64,000 bases of DNA from positions 49,850-113,849 of the forward strand of contig JBJMXE010000004.1 of the NCBI GenBank assembly GCA_045809745.1. The letters run 5' to 3'. The translations under genes were made by a program, and so were the position numbers. How positions within the stretch are numbered: the first letter of the stretch is position 1; each line of letters opens with the position of its first letter. This DNA is from DATFCK01 sp045809745. GTDB lineage: Bacteria > Verrucomicrobiota > Verrucomicrobiia > Chthoniobacterales > UBA10450. The notes under the pieces are model-generated. The model searched no databases and was not told the DNA's origin. It saw only the letters and a list, made by a program, of their open reading frames with translations. Positions 36,797 through 44,211 of this stretch are shown here, one piece after another.

Positions 36797-37384
36797 ATGA
36801 TTATTATGTTCGTGTTCCGAAGCCTTTGCGCAGGAGCCGTGATCAGTCTGGCGCTCGTAACCAACGCCCGCGCCGGCGAGACTTACAAATTCGACCAGAA
36901 TGGGTCCACCATCCGGTTCACAGTTCGCCATCTGCTCGGAACGGCGCGCGGTGACTTTGCCCGATTTTCTGGAACGATCGACCTCGATAGTGACCAACCG
37001 GAGAAATCCAGCGTGTCGGCGCGGATTGAGGTGGCGAGTATCGATACCGGGATTTCGAAGCGGGATAGCCATCTCCGCAGCCCTGACTTTTTCGATGCGC
37101 AAAAGTTTCCGGTGATCACGTTTAAAAGCCGTTCGGTCAAACGGACCGGTGAACGCGAGGGCGACGTGGCCGGCGACCTAACGATGCATGGAGTCACGCG
37201 CCCAATCGTGCTGCATGTGGAGATGGTGCAGCCGACCGGGGGTCGATCACGTTCGAAAGTCACGACTCCGCCACTGAACCGGCGCGAGTTCGGACTAATG
37301 TTTGGTGGCACTGCCGAAGCCGTTTCCGGAATTGGCCAGGAGGTTACGGTAAACATCGAAGTCCAAGCCGCGCACTCGGACTAA
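36797..37384 (+). CDS. YceI-family periplasmic protein
   Basis: The 195-residue product has a signal peptide (SLCAGAVISLALVTNARA) and the YceI lipocalin-like pattern: TYKFDQNGSTIRFTVRHL, then SVSARIEVASIDTGISKRD, HLRSPDFFDAQKFPVITFKS and GDLTMHGVTRPIVL. YceI proteins bind long isoprenoids such as polyprenyl pyrophosphate or quinones in other bacteria. An alternative ATG nine bases downstream is possible. It appears co-transcribed with recO. Confidence 0.92.
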   Translation: MIIMFVFRSLCAGAVISLALVTNARAGETYKFDQNGSTIRFTVRHLLGTARGDFARFSGTIDLDSDQPEKSSVSARIEVASIDTGISKRDSHLRSPDFFDAQKFPVITFKSRSVKRTGEREGDVAGDLTMHGVTRPIVLHVEMVQPTGGRSRSKVTTPPLNRREFGLMFGGTAEAVSGIGQEVTVNIEVQAAHSD

Positions 37385-37427
37385 CAGACCACGCCCGACG
37401 AACGTTAGTCGTGGCTAGTAGTGCGAA

Positions 37428-37451
37428 GAGGCGCACAGGAATGTGCGCCTC
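37428..37451 (+). terminator. 10-bp hairpin after the YceI gene
   Basis: GAGGCGCACA-GGAA-TGTGCGCCTC is a perfect stem with a GNRA-like loop, 43 bases after the stop. There is no T run, so it may stabilise the transcript more than terminate it. Confidence 0.5.
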
Positions 37452-37506
37452 GGCATTCCAGGGGAAATCAGACCGCCCTGCGAGAGTTTTCTGTCAGATT
37501 CAGTGC

Positions 37507-37538
37507 ACCGCACTGCGAGTTTGTGCCCGCAGTGCGGT
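37507..37538 (-). terminator. 11-bp hairpin downstream of the 55-residue gene
   Basis: ACCGCACTGCG and CGCAGTGCGGT pair perfectly around a 10-base loop, 8 bases after the stop codon of the small minus-strand gene at 37547. This supports that gene being a real transcription unit. Confidence 0.55.
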
Positions 37539-37546
37539 CCGCATCA

Positions 37547-37714
37547 TCAGAAATGGTTCTGACCGCCGTGATGATGTTTCTGATTCTTGTTTCTTCCGCC
37601 TTCGGTACCGGCGTCGTTGAGTTGGTGGTTTTTCACGTGTCCGTGGCCACCGCCGCGCGGATCTTTCGCCGGCTTTTGATCGCGCAGCTTCATGCTCTTT
37701 TTTGCTTTTGGCAT
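37547..37714 (-). CDS. Small basic His/Gly-rich protein with KDPRGG motif (55 residues)
   Basis: A short minus-strand frame starts at ATG 37714. It is preceded by a purine-rich GGAAGGGAA that serves as ribosome-binding site and followed by a perfect hairpin. The product starts MPKAKKSMKLRDQKPAKDP and then has RGGGHGHVKNHQ; the rest is rich in Gly, His, Asn and Lys and ends HHHGGQNHF. There are no Cys residues and no hydrophobic core. The segment LRDQKPAKDPRGG resembles the double-glycine leaders of some small peptides. It could equally be a nucleic-acid- or metal-binding protein. Its function is unknown. Confidence 0.6.
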   Translation of the reverse strand: MPKAKKSMKLRDQKPAKDPRGGGHGHVKNHQLNDAGTEGGRNKNQKHHHGGQNHF

Positions 37715-37839
37715 TTTAGTTCCCTTCCTTTTTTGGGTTGTTGTTCGTTATCTGAAGGAGTTCCAGTGAACCAATTTGACGAGAAGTCCGACCGGTTTGG
37801 CCAGTCTATTGTTCCATCATTTTTGTTCATTTGGTGACT

Positions 37840-38283
37840 CACTTTGCATCTGTTTGATCACCATTTGTGCCATGCACTTTAAAACTGGAAGTAGGGGAGC
37901 CGATTCGGTCTAAATAGCTGGAGATAAATATTTTACCAGAAGCAACTTTTTGTGGCAGAAAACAGTGTCAGCCACCGTACGGCATCATTATAATACCAGA
38001 CTGGCCTCATTGTGGGCATGGGCTGGACTCACCTTGTAGGGCTCTGGAGATCACCCGTTAGGCTTTTGTTCTGCTCAGGGTGATCCCCTGAAGGAAGTCA
38101 GGATAACCGGCGAGGGTCATCAGCAATGACCCCGCCAATATGCATGCCCGCTCCGGCGCTGCTGCAGGGCTGCAAGGATTGGATCTGAAAGGGCGTAGAT
38201 CCCAAACGAAAGGGGTTACAACCGCTGGTCGCTCAGATAAATTAATGACCCATCAATTACTTCCACCTACGGAAGAAACTGAT
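37840..38283 (+). promoter_or_regulatory. AT-rich upstream region and structured leader of the sugar ABC operon
   Basis: This gene-free stretch is visibly more AT-rich than its surroundings around 37850-38000. Further in are inverted repeats GATCACCC/GGGTGATC (38049-38056 and 38078-38085) and GGGTCAT-CAGCA-ATGACCC (38114-38132). They could form a folded leader. No known riboswitch was recognised. Confidence 0.4.
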
Positions 38284-39579
38284 ATGCAACCAAGATCGCC
38301 TATTATGCCCGAGGTTGCTGACCATCTAGTCGATGGTATGAGGGTCGCAGGCGTAGCGCTATTGGGCATTTTTCTACTGGCCAATTGCTCACGGCCACAG
38401 TCGCCCGGCGTCGGCCGAGTTGAACTGAGCGTCTTAATGGATGCCGATGTCAATGGCGACTGGCACGCATTCATTGCCGAATTCGAAACGCTCAATCCCG
38501 GGGTTCATGTCAATTATGTCGAAGGCCCCAGCGAGACCAATGCCCGCGAAGATCTTTACGTTACCTCACTGCTCGGCGGGCAAGCGGTTTACGATTTGAT
38601 ATATGCCGATGTTGTCTGGGTACCCAAATTTGCCGCCGCCGGCTGGCTCGAAGACGTGACCGATCGGTGGCCGGCCGAACATTGGAACGAATTTATTCCC
38701 GGCGCGGTCGAAGGGGGCAAATACAAGGGCCGCATTTATCGCGTGCCGCAGCACATCGATGTTGGCATGTTTTTCTATCGGCGCGATTTACTCGAGGCCG
38801 CGCATGAATCGCCGCCGGAAACCTTCGATGATCTCGTCCGCGTTGCCCAAAAACTCCAACATCCCAACCAACTTTGGGGCTACGTCTGGCAAGGGAAACA
38901 ATATGAAGGTTTGATTTGTGATTTCATGGAGGTGCTCACCGGCTTCAGCGGTTTCTGGATCAAGGCCGACACGAACGAAGTCGGGTTGGATCGACCTGAA
39001 GCAGTTCGCGCACTCCAGTGGATGCACGATACGATTCGGCAAACCAGAATTTCGCCCCCTGGCACGACGGCTTACACGGAAGAAGAGAGCCGGCTGATTT
39101 TCCAGAGCGGTCGCGCGATTTTTTTGCGCAACTGGCCGTATGTTTGGATTACTTCGCAGCAGGTTGGCTCCCCGATGATCGGCAAAGTGGGAATCAAGCC
39201 GATGCCGGCAATGCCCGATGGGCTTCCGGCCGCGACGCTCGGCGGATGGGGCATGTCGATAGCGAAAAATTCGCGGCACAAAGATGAAGCGTGGAAGTTT
39301 TGCGAATACGTGAGCGCGCTCCCGCAGGTGATGCGGGTTCAAGCGCACCGCGGTAATCCGCCGGCAATCAAAGCGTTTTACGAAAACAGCAATGACCCGG
39401 CCTGGCGTGATATTTACCGCGTTATGGAGACCGCCGTCGTTAGGCCACGTATTCCGCAATATGCACAGGCCTCGGACATCCTGCAGCGTTACGTCAGCGC
39501 CACATTGACCGGGAGAATGACCGCGGTCGATGCCATGAACGCAGCGGCGAAAGAAACCCGTTTGTTGCTCCGCCAGTGA
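38284..39579 (+). CDS. Sugar ABC transporter substrate-binding lipoprotein (family 1)
   Basis: From the ATG at 38284 the product has 431 residues. The open frame reaches back to 38140, and ATG 38338 is also possible. A hydrophobic segment ends in FLLANCSRPQ, a lipobox-like site although Asn at -1 is unusual. The mature part fits extracellular solute-binding family 1 (maltose/trehalose type): LSVLMDADVNGDWHAFIAEFE, DLIYADVVWVPKFAAAGWLEDVTDRW, FQSGRAIFLRNWPYVW and LGGWGMSIAKNSRHKDEAWKF. Its stop overlaps the next gene by 4 bases. Confidence 0.88.
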   Translation: MQPRSPIMPEVADHLVDGMRVAGVALLGIFLLANCSRPQSPGVGRVELSVLMDADVNGDWHAFIAEFETLNPGVHVNYVEGPSETNAREDLYVTSLLGGQAVYDLIYADVVWVPKFAAAGWLEDVTDRWPAEHWNEFIPGAVEGGKYKGRIYRVPQHIDVGMFFYRRDLLEAAHESPPETFDDLVRVAQKLQHPNQLWGYVWQGKQYEGLICDFMEVLTGFSGFWIKADTNEVGLDRPEAVRALQWMHDTIRQTRISPPGTTAYTEEESRLIFQSGRAIFLRNWPYVWITSQQVGSPMIGKVGIKPMPAMPDGLPAATLGGWGMSIAKNSRHKDEAWKFCEYVSALPQVMRVQAHRGNPPAIKAFYENSNDPAWRDIYRVMETAVVRPRIPQYAQASDILQRYVSATLTGRMTAVDAMNAAAKETRLLLRQ

Positions 39580-40472
39580 AAACGCGCGCGAGCGATCAGA
39601 CCTTCGGCGCGCTACTCGTCTCGCCTGCAGCCGCGTTTGTCTGCTGCATCGCCATTTATCCAATCCTGCGCGTCCTATGGTTGAGTTTCTTTACCCAAAA
39701 TCTCGGCACCTCACTCATTCCGAAGTTTGTCGGGATCGACAATTATGTCCGGCTGGCTAACGACGGCCATTTTTTCTCGACTGTGCGCACGACGCTCTTC
39801 TTCACGTTTGTGTCGGTCTCGATCGAGCTCGTCTGCGGTCTGGGCTTCGCGCTCCTGCTCAATCACGAATTCCGTGGCCGCGTGGCGGCGCGTGCGGCGA
39901 TGCTCGTGCCCTGGGCACTCCCGACCGCGGTGCTGGCATGGGCATGGAGCTGGATTTTCAACGATCAATTCGGCGTTATGAACGATCTCCTGCGGCACGC
40001 CGGCGTTTTGGTACGCCCAATCGCCTGGCTCGGCAGCGGATCGACCGCGTTGTTTGCGGTCATCTTTGCCGACGTCTGGAAAACCACCCCCTTTGTCGTG
40101 ATCATTCTGCTCGCCGGTTTGCAAAACATTCCCGGCGAGTTGTACGAAGCCGCCGCGATCGATGGCGCGAGCGTTTGGAAACGGTTTCGCTTCATTACGC
40201 TGCCATTGCTGTTGCCGTCGATTATGGTCGCGCTGCTGTTCCGCGCGATTCAATCGTTCGGAATTTTCGATCTCATTTTTGTCATGACCGGAGGCGGACC
40301 TGGCGGTGCGACCGAAACGCTCGCCATTTACACTTACAACACTTACCTGCGTTATCTTGATTTCGGTTACGGGTCGGCAATAATCGTGGCCAGCTTCGCC
40401 TTGATGTTGATCTTCACGGCGCTGGTTTATTGGCCACTCGCGCGCGCGCGCGTCCAGTTTGCTAACGAATGA
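39576..40472 (+). CDS. Sugar ABC transporter permease (MalF/UgpA-like)
   Basis: The 298-residue product, starting at GTG 39576, has six helices and the CUT1 permease EAA motif EAAAIDGASVWKRFRFITLP in the penultimate cytoplasmic loop. It starts inside the stop of the binding-protein gene (GTGA) and ends inside the start of the next permease (ATGA), so the three genes are translationally coupled. Confidence 0.92.
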   Translation: MKTRASDQTFGALLVSPAAAFVCCIAIYPILRVLWLSFFTQNLGTSLIPKFVGIDNYVRLANDGHFFSTVRTTLFFTFVSVSIELVCGLGFALLLNHEFRGRVAARAAMLVPWALPTAVLAWAWSWIFNDQFGVMNDLLRHAGVLVRPIAWLGSGSTALFAVIFADVWKTTPFVVIILLAGLQNIPGELYEAAAIDGASVWKRFRFITLPLLLPSIMVALLFRAIQSFGIFDLIFVMTGGGPGGATETLAIYTYNTYLRYLDFGYGSAIIVASFALMLIFTALVYWPLARARVQFANE

Positions 40473-41290
40473 AACGTGCCGCTTTTTACGGGCTCATCTG
40501 GTTCGTTGTACTCTGGTGCCTCGCGCCGTTTTTGTGGCAAATCGTGACTTCACTCAAATCGAACGCTGAGATTTCGGCGTTACCGCTCACCTACATTCCG
40601 CATCAGCCTAGTTTGCAACATTACCATGCGCTCTTCGTTCGGAAACCGTTCGCGCGTTATCTGCTCAACAGCTTCGTAGTCGCCGCTGCATCCACCATCC
40701 TGTGCGTCGGTCTCAGCGCGCTCGCCGCCTATGCCGTGTCTCGACTGCGCATGCGTAACTCGCGTGCCATGCTCGCTGCCCTCATCGTCATCTCGCTCTT
40801 TCCGCCGATCATCTTCTTCTTTCCGCTTTACGAAATGATGCGCGCGGCGGGTCTGCTCAATAATCCGTTAGCGCTCATCATTCCCTACACGACATTCAAT
40901 CTACCGTTCTCAATCATCGTGCTGGCGACATTTTTCCGCACAGTTCCTTCCGACATCGAAGACGCAGCGAAAGTCGACGGTCTTGGCCGATTACAAATTC
41001 TCTGGCGGATCATTTTGCCGTTATCGGCGCCGGCACTCGCGACCACCGCCATTCTCGTTTTCATCTTTGCCTGGAACGAATTTCTGTTCGCGCTGACCTT
41101 CATGACCAATGACCGGATGAAAACGGTTACCGCGGGCATCGCGACGCTCAGCGGTACGACCGTTCACGAAACTCCCTGGGGTCCGATTGCTGCGGCGGTG
41201 GTTGTGAGCACAATCCCGCTAATTCTGATCGTGGCGATTTTTCAGCGCCGTATCGTGCAAGGTCTCACGGCCGGCGCGACCAAAGGTTGA
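40469..41290 (+). CDS. Sugar ABC transporter permease (MalG/UgpE-like)
   Basis: The 273-residue product has six helices and the EAA motif as EDAAKVDGLGRLQILWRIILP. The typical ending FQRRIVQGLTAGATKG is present. Together with the preceding permease it forms the membrane channel of a CUT1 importer. No ATPase gene follows, so a shared MalK/UgpC-type ATPase encoded elsewhere must drive it. Confidence 0.93.
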   Translation: MKRAAFYGLIWFVVLWCLAPFLWQIVTSLKSNAEISALPLTYIPHQPSLQHYHALFVRKPFARYLLNSFVVAAASTILCVGLSALAAYAVSRLRMRNSRAMLAALIVISLFPPIIFFFPLYEMMRAAGLLNNPLALIIPYTTFNLPFSIIVLATFFRTVPSDIEDAAKVDGLGRLQILWRIILPLSAPALATTAILVFIFAWNEFLFALTFMTNDRMKTVTAGIATLSGTTVHETPWGPIAAAVVVSTIPLILIVAIFQRRIVQGLTAGATKG

Positions 41291-41362
41291 GCAGAACTGA
41301 CGATACTCGGTCTTAGCGCGACACACTACGGCTTGACATGACACCTGCCATAGGTGCCATAT

Positions 41363-41623
41363 ATGGTAGACATGCTGGTTCTCGCCCTTACCTGGGTCGA
41401 CGTGGTTTGCTGGATCGTCTGTTTTTGGTGGATGCACCGCATCTCCTCCCGCCAAAATGCGACGCTCGAAGAGCTTCACCAGGTAACCAGACGGATCGAG
41501 CAGGTTGCCCGTTCCGAGCACGATCTGATTCAGGACGTTCACCCGCAGGTGAACGAAATCAAAGAACGGGTCGAGACCGTTGTCAAAGCTGTGATTAATG
41601 AGGAAGAGAAGTCAAAGGGCTAA
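41363..41623 (+). CDS. Small single-span membrane protein with coiled coil
   Basis: The 86-residue product, from ATG 41363 (a GTG at 41354 is also open), has one N-terminal transmembrane helix (MLVLALTWVDVVCWIVCFWWM). A charged helix with heptad character then runs to the end (ATLEELHQVTRRIEQVARSEHDL, EIKERVETVVKAV). No family is recognised. It lies 24 bases before pxpB on the same strand, so it may be part of that transcription unit. Confidence 0.6.
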   Translation: MVDMLVLALTWVDVVCWIVCFWWMHRISSRQNATLEELHQVTRRIEQVARSEHDLIQDVHPQVNEIKERVETVVKAVINEEEKSKG

Positions 41624-41647
41624 GCCCGTTGTTACCACTCCCACGCC

Positions 41648-42358
41648 ATGGAGATAACCGCCCTCGGCGACTCAGCGCTTCTTCTGCACGTTCGGCAAAC
41701 TTTTGAAGAAGCGCCTAACGAGGCGCTCGATGAAGTCCTCGGGTATTCCGATTTTCTTCGCCGCGCCCAATTGCCCGCGGTGGTCGAAGTCGCTCCGGCC
41801 TACACCAAGGTAGCGTTGTACTACGACGCGAGCCGGGCCGTCGAAGCAGGTGCGGACCCAGGTGGCGTGTTCGAATGGATGGCTGCGCGGGTGCAAACCG
41901 AGATCGCCAATGGAAACATTCGGCTCAAAAGATCGCCCGGAAGCCCTATCGAAATTCCGGTCTGCTACGATGAGAAATTTGCGCCCGATCTGGATGAGGT
42001 AGCGAACCACGTAGGCGTGTCGACTGAAGAGGTTATCGACATGCATTCAGGCGCTGCCTATCGGGTGAGCTGTCTGGGATTTACCCCCGGTTTCCCTTAT
42101 CTCAGTGGATTGCCCGCCCGTTTGGCTACGCCACGGCGACCGGTGCCCAGGAAAGAAGTTCCCACTGGGTCAGTTGCTATCGGTGGCAATCAAACTGGTA
42201 TCTATCCGATCAAATCGCCCGGAGGTTGGAACATCATCGGGCGGACACCAGTTAGGCTTTTCACTCCGCAGAAGAGTCCACCCGCCTTGTTGTGTGCGGG
42301 AGACACCGTTCGGTTCCGCTCGATCAGCCGTAACGAATTCGAAAACTTGGCAGGATAA
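41648..42358 (+). CDS. pxpB: 5-oxoprolinase subunit PxpB
   Basis: The 236-residue product matches the KipI/PxpB (allophanate hydrolase subunit 1-like) family: ITALGDSALLLHVRQ at the start, HSGAAYRVSCLGFTPGFPYLSGLP and RKEVPTGSVAIGGNQTGIYP. Together with PxpA and PxpC it hydrolyses 5-oxoproline (pyroglutamate) to glutamate with ATP. This removes a damage product of glutamine and glutamate. pxpC starts three bases after its stop. Confidence 0.93.
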   Translation: MEITALGDSALLLHVRQTFEEAPNEALDEVLGYSDFLRRAQLPAVVEVAPAYTKVALYYDASRAVEAGADPGGVFEWMAARVQTEIANGNIRLKRSPGSPIEIPVCYDEKFAPDLDEVANHVGVSTEEVIDMHSGAAYRVSCLGFTPGFPYLSGLPARLATPRRPVPRKEVPTGSVAIGGNQTGIYPIKSPGGWNIIGRTPVRLFTPQKSPPALLCAGDTVRFRSISRNEFENLAG

Positions 42359-42361
42359 GAT

Positions 42362-43363
42362 ATGATGCGATTCGGAGCACGTCTCACCGTTCGGCACCCG
42401 GGATTTTTCAGTCTCGTTCAAGATTTGGGGCGGATTGGTTATCGACGCTTTGGCGTGTCTGTGGGCGGCGCGCTGGATCCTCACGCGCTGCGGATCGCGA
42501 ATCTGCTGGTCGAAAACGAACCGGGCGCCGCGGGTCTGGAGATTACGTTTGGCGGCTTTCGCGGTCATTTTGACGATCGAAGGCTGGTCGCCTGGTGCGG
42601 CGGTCGATTCGATGTGCGGATAGGCTCCGTGCCCCTGCCCGCCGGCCATGTTGGTGCTATCGAAGCCGGCGAAGAATTGGTCGTTAACCCACCGACGGGC
42701 GGCTGCCGGGCCTGGCTGGCCATCTCGGGGGGCATTGATCTGCCGAAGATACTCGACAGCCGATCGACAGATCTCCGGGCAGAGTTCGGCGGCCTCGACG
42801 GTCGAGTGCTCCGGGCTGGCGATGTTATTCCGCTCGGGGACCAGACTAACGGTGCCAGCGATGTGTCCGGTTTGTTGCGGAAGGAGAAAATATCGGCCTG
42901 GTCTGCGCCCGCCAATTGGACCTCTACGGCTCAGGCTTCACCGGTGCTTCGGTTCGTTCGCGGCGGTGACTGGGACCGGTTCGATCCATCCGCTCACCAG
43001 ATTATCGGGCATCAGATTTTCAGCCTTTCATCGGACTCGAATCGCATGGGCGCGCGTTTGGACGGGCCGTTATTATGGCGGAAGGACTACGCCGATTTGA
43101 TCTCTGAAGCGGTCGTGCCAGGAACCGTGCAGGTGCCCCCGAACGCTAAGCCGATCCTGTTGTTAGGCGATTGCCAAACCATAGGTGGTTATCCAAAGAT
43201 AGCGCACGTCATCACGGTTGATCTGGCAGCCGCGGCCCAATTGCGGCCTGGGGACTCGTTTCGGTTTCGGGAAGTCTCGATGGCCGAAGCGCACCGATTC
43301 CTTTTTCAACGCGAACGTGACCTCGGCCTGTTCCGAGTAGGCTTAGAGGCGCGGGCTGCATGA
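42362..43363 (+). CDS. pxpC: 5-oxoprolinase subunit PxpC
   Basis: The 333-residue product belongs to the KipA/PxpC (biotin-dependent carboxyltransferase-like) family: VRHPGFFSLVQDLGRIGYRR, VGGALDPHALRIANLLV, then CRAWLAISGGID and SSDSNRMGARLDGP. It forms the catalytic complex with PxpB. The stop overlaps the start of pxpA (ATGA), giving tight coupling. Confidence 0.93.
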   Translation: MMRFGARLTVRHPGFFSLVQDLGRIGYRRFGVSVGGALDPHALRIANLLVENEPGAAGLEITFGGFRGHFDDRRLVAWCGGRFDVRIGSVPLPAGHVGAIEAGEELVVNPPTGGCRAWLAISGGIDLPKILDSRSTDLRAEFGGLDGRVLRAGDVIPLGDQTNGASDVSGLLRKEKISAWSAPANWTSTAQASPVLRFVRGGDWDRFDPSAHQIIGHQIFSLSSDSNRMGARLDGPLLWRKDYADLISEAVVPGTVQVPPNAKPILLLGDCQTIGGYPKIAHVITVDLAAAAQLRPGDSFRFREVSMAEAHRFLFQRERDLGLFRVGLEARAA

Positions 43364-44106
43364 AATCAGCCATCGATCTAAACTCGGATATGGGCGAAGG
43401 CGCCGGCTCCGACGACGATCTTCTTTGTCTGGTGAGTTCCGCAAATATCGCCTGTGGTTTTCACGCCGGCGACGCCGACACAATGAAGCGCACGATTTCA
43501 GCCGCGCGCGAGAGATCTGTAGCGGTGGGTGCTCATCCGAGCTTGTTCGATCGGGACAACTTTGGCCGAACCGAATTGCCGGTGACGGCGGAACAGGTCT
43601 ATGACGCTGTCGTTTACCAGTTGGGAGTATTCCAGGCGATTGCGGAAACGGAAGGCATGCTGGTCAGCCATGTTAAGCCACACGGTGCTCTATATAATAT
43701 GGCTGCCCGTGACGGGCAGCTCGCAGCGGAGATCGTGCGGGCGATGGCGACGGCTGATCGAGCTCTGCGATTGTTCGCACCCAACCGAAGTGAGCTGGCC
43801 AAAGCAGCCGCTCGTGCCGGTATAACCGTCGTCGCCGAGGTGTTCGCCGACCGCAATTACATGCCTGATGGCTCGCTGGTGCCTCGGTCTCACCCGGATG
43901 CGTTGTTGTGCGATCCGGAAATCGCGGCCCAACGCGTTGTGCGGATGTTGCGAGAATCCAAGGTCCAATCGATTGATGGCACCGACGTCGAGCTCCGGGC
44001 AGAAACGGTGTGCGTCCATGGAGACACTCCCGGTGCAGTCCAATTCGCGCGCGCGCTACGCGAGCATCTGATCAAAGAAGGCGTCGAAATTCGCGCGCCG
44101 CAATGA
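43360..44106 (+). CDS. pxpA: 5-oxoprolinase subunit PxpA (LamB/YcsF family)
   Basis: The 248-residue product has the family start IDLNSDMGEGAGSDDDLLCL and the segments SSANIACGFHAGDADTM, GAHPSLFDRDNFGR, HVKPHGALYNMAARD and EVFADRNYMPDGSLVPR. PxpA supplies the third part of the ATP-dependent 5-oxoprolinase. The order B-C-A followed by a permease suggests an uptake-and-use module. Confidence 0.95.
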   Translation: MKSAIDLNSDMGEGAGSDDDLLCLVSSANIACGFHAGDADTMKRTISAARERSVAVGAHPSLFDRDNFGRTELPVTAEQVYDAVVYQLGVFQAIAETEGMLVSHVKPHGALYNMAARDGQLAAEIVRAMATADRALRLFAPNRSELAKAAARAGITVVAEVFADRNYMPDGSLVPRSHPDALLCDPEIAAQRVVRMLRESKVQSIDGTDVELRAETVCVHGDTPGAVQFARALREHLIKEGVEIRAPQ

Positions 44107-44116
44107 TGCACAATCG

Positions 44117-44174
44117 GTGGCATCGGCCGCTGGCGATGATCCTATTAAACTCATCGGCGAGCCGCCGATGCCAC
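44117..44174. repeat. Large near-perfect hairpin between pxpA and the permease gene
   Basis: The arms GTGGCATCGGCCGCTGG (from 44117) and the inverse ending GCCGCCGATGCCAC (44174) pair with few mismatches around a short A/T-rich loop. It may reduce read-through from pxpA into the permease gene. Confidence 0.65.
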
Positions 44175-44211
44175 AAGCAACTGCGCTGTGAACACCGCTA
44201 CCAACTCACGA

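Noticed and set aside
37421..37837. Plus-strand frame of 138 residues over the small peptide gene
   Set aside because: It has no plausible domain. The minus strand offers a ribosome-binding site, a compact gene and a terminator-like hairpin.
38049..38132. Possible riboswitch in the leader of the sugar ABC operon
   Set aside because: Two simple hairpins are visible, but I found no consensus of a known riboswitch class and no clear switching terminator. It is reported only as a structured leader.
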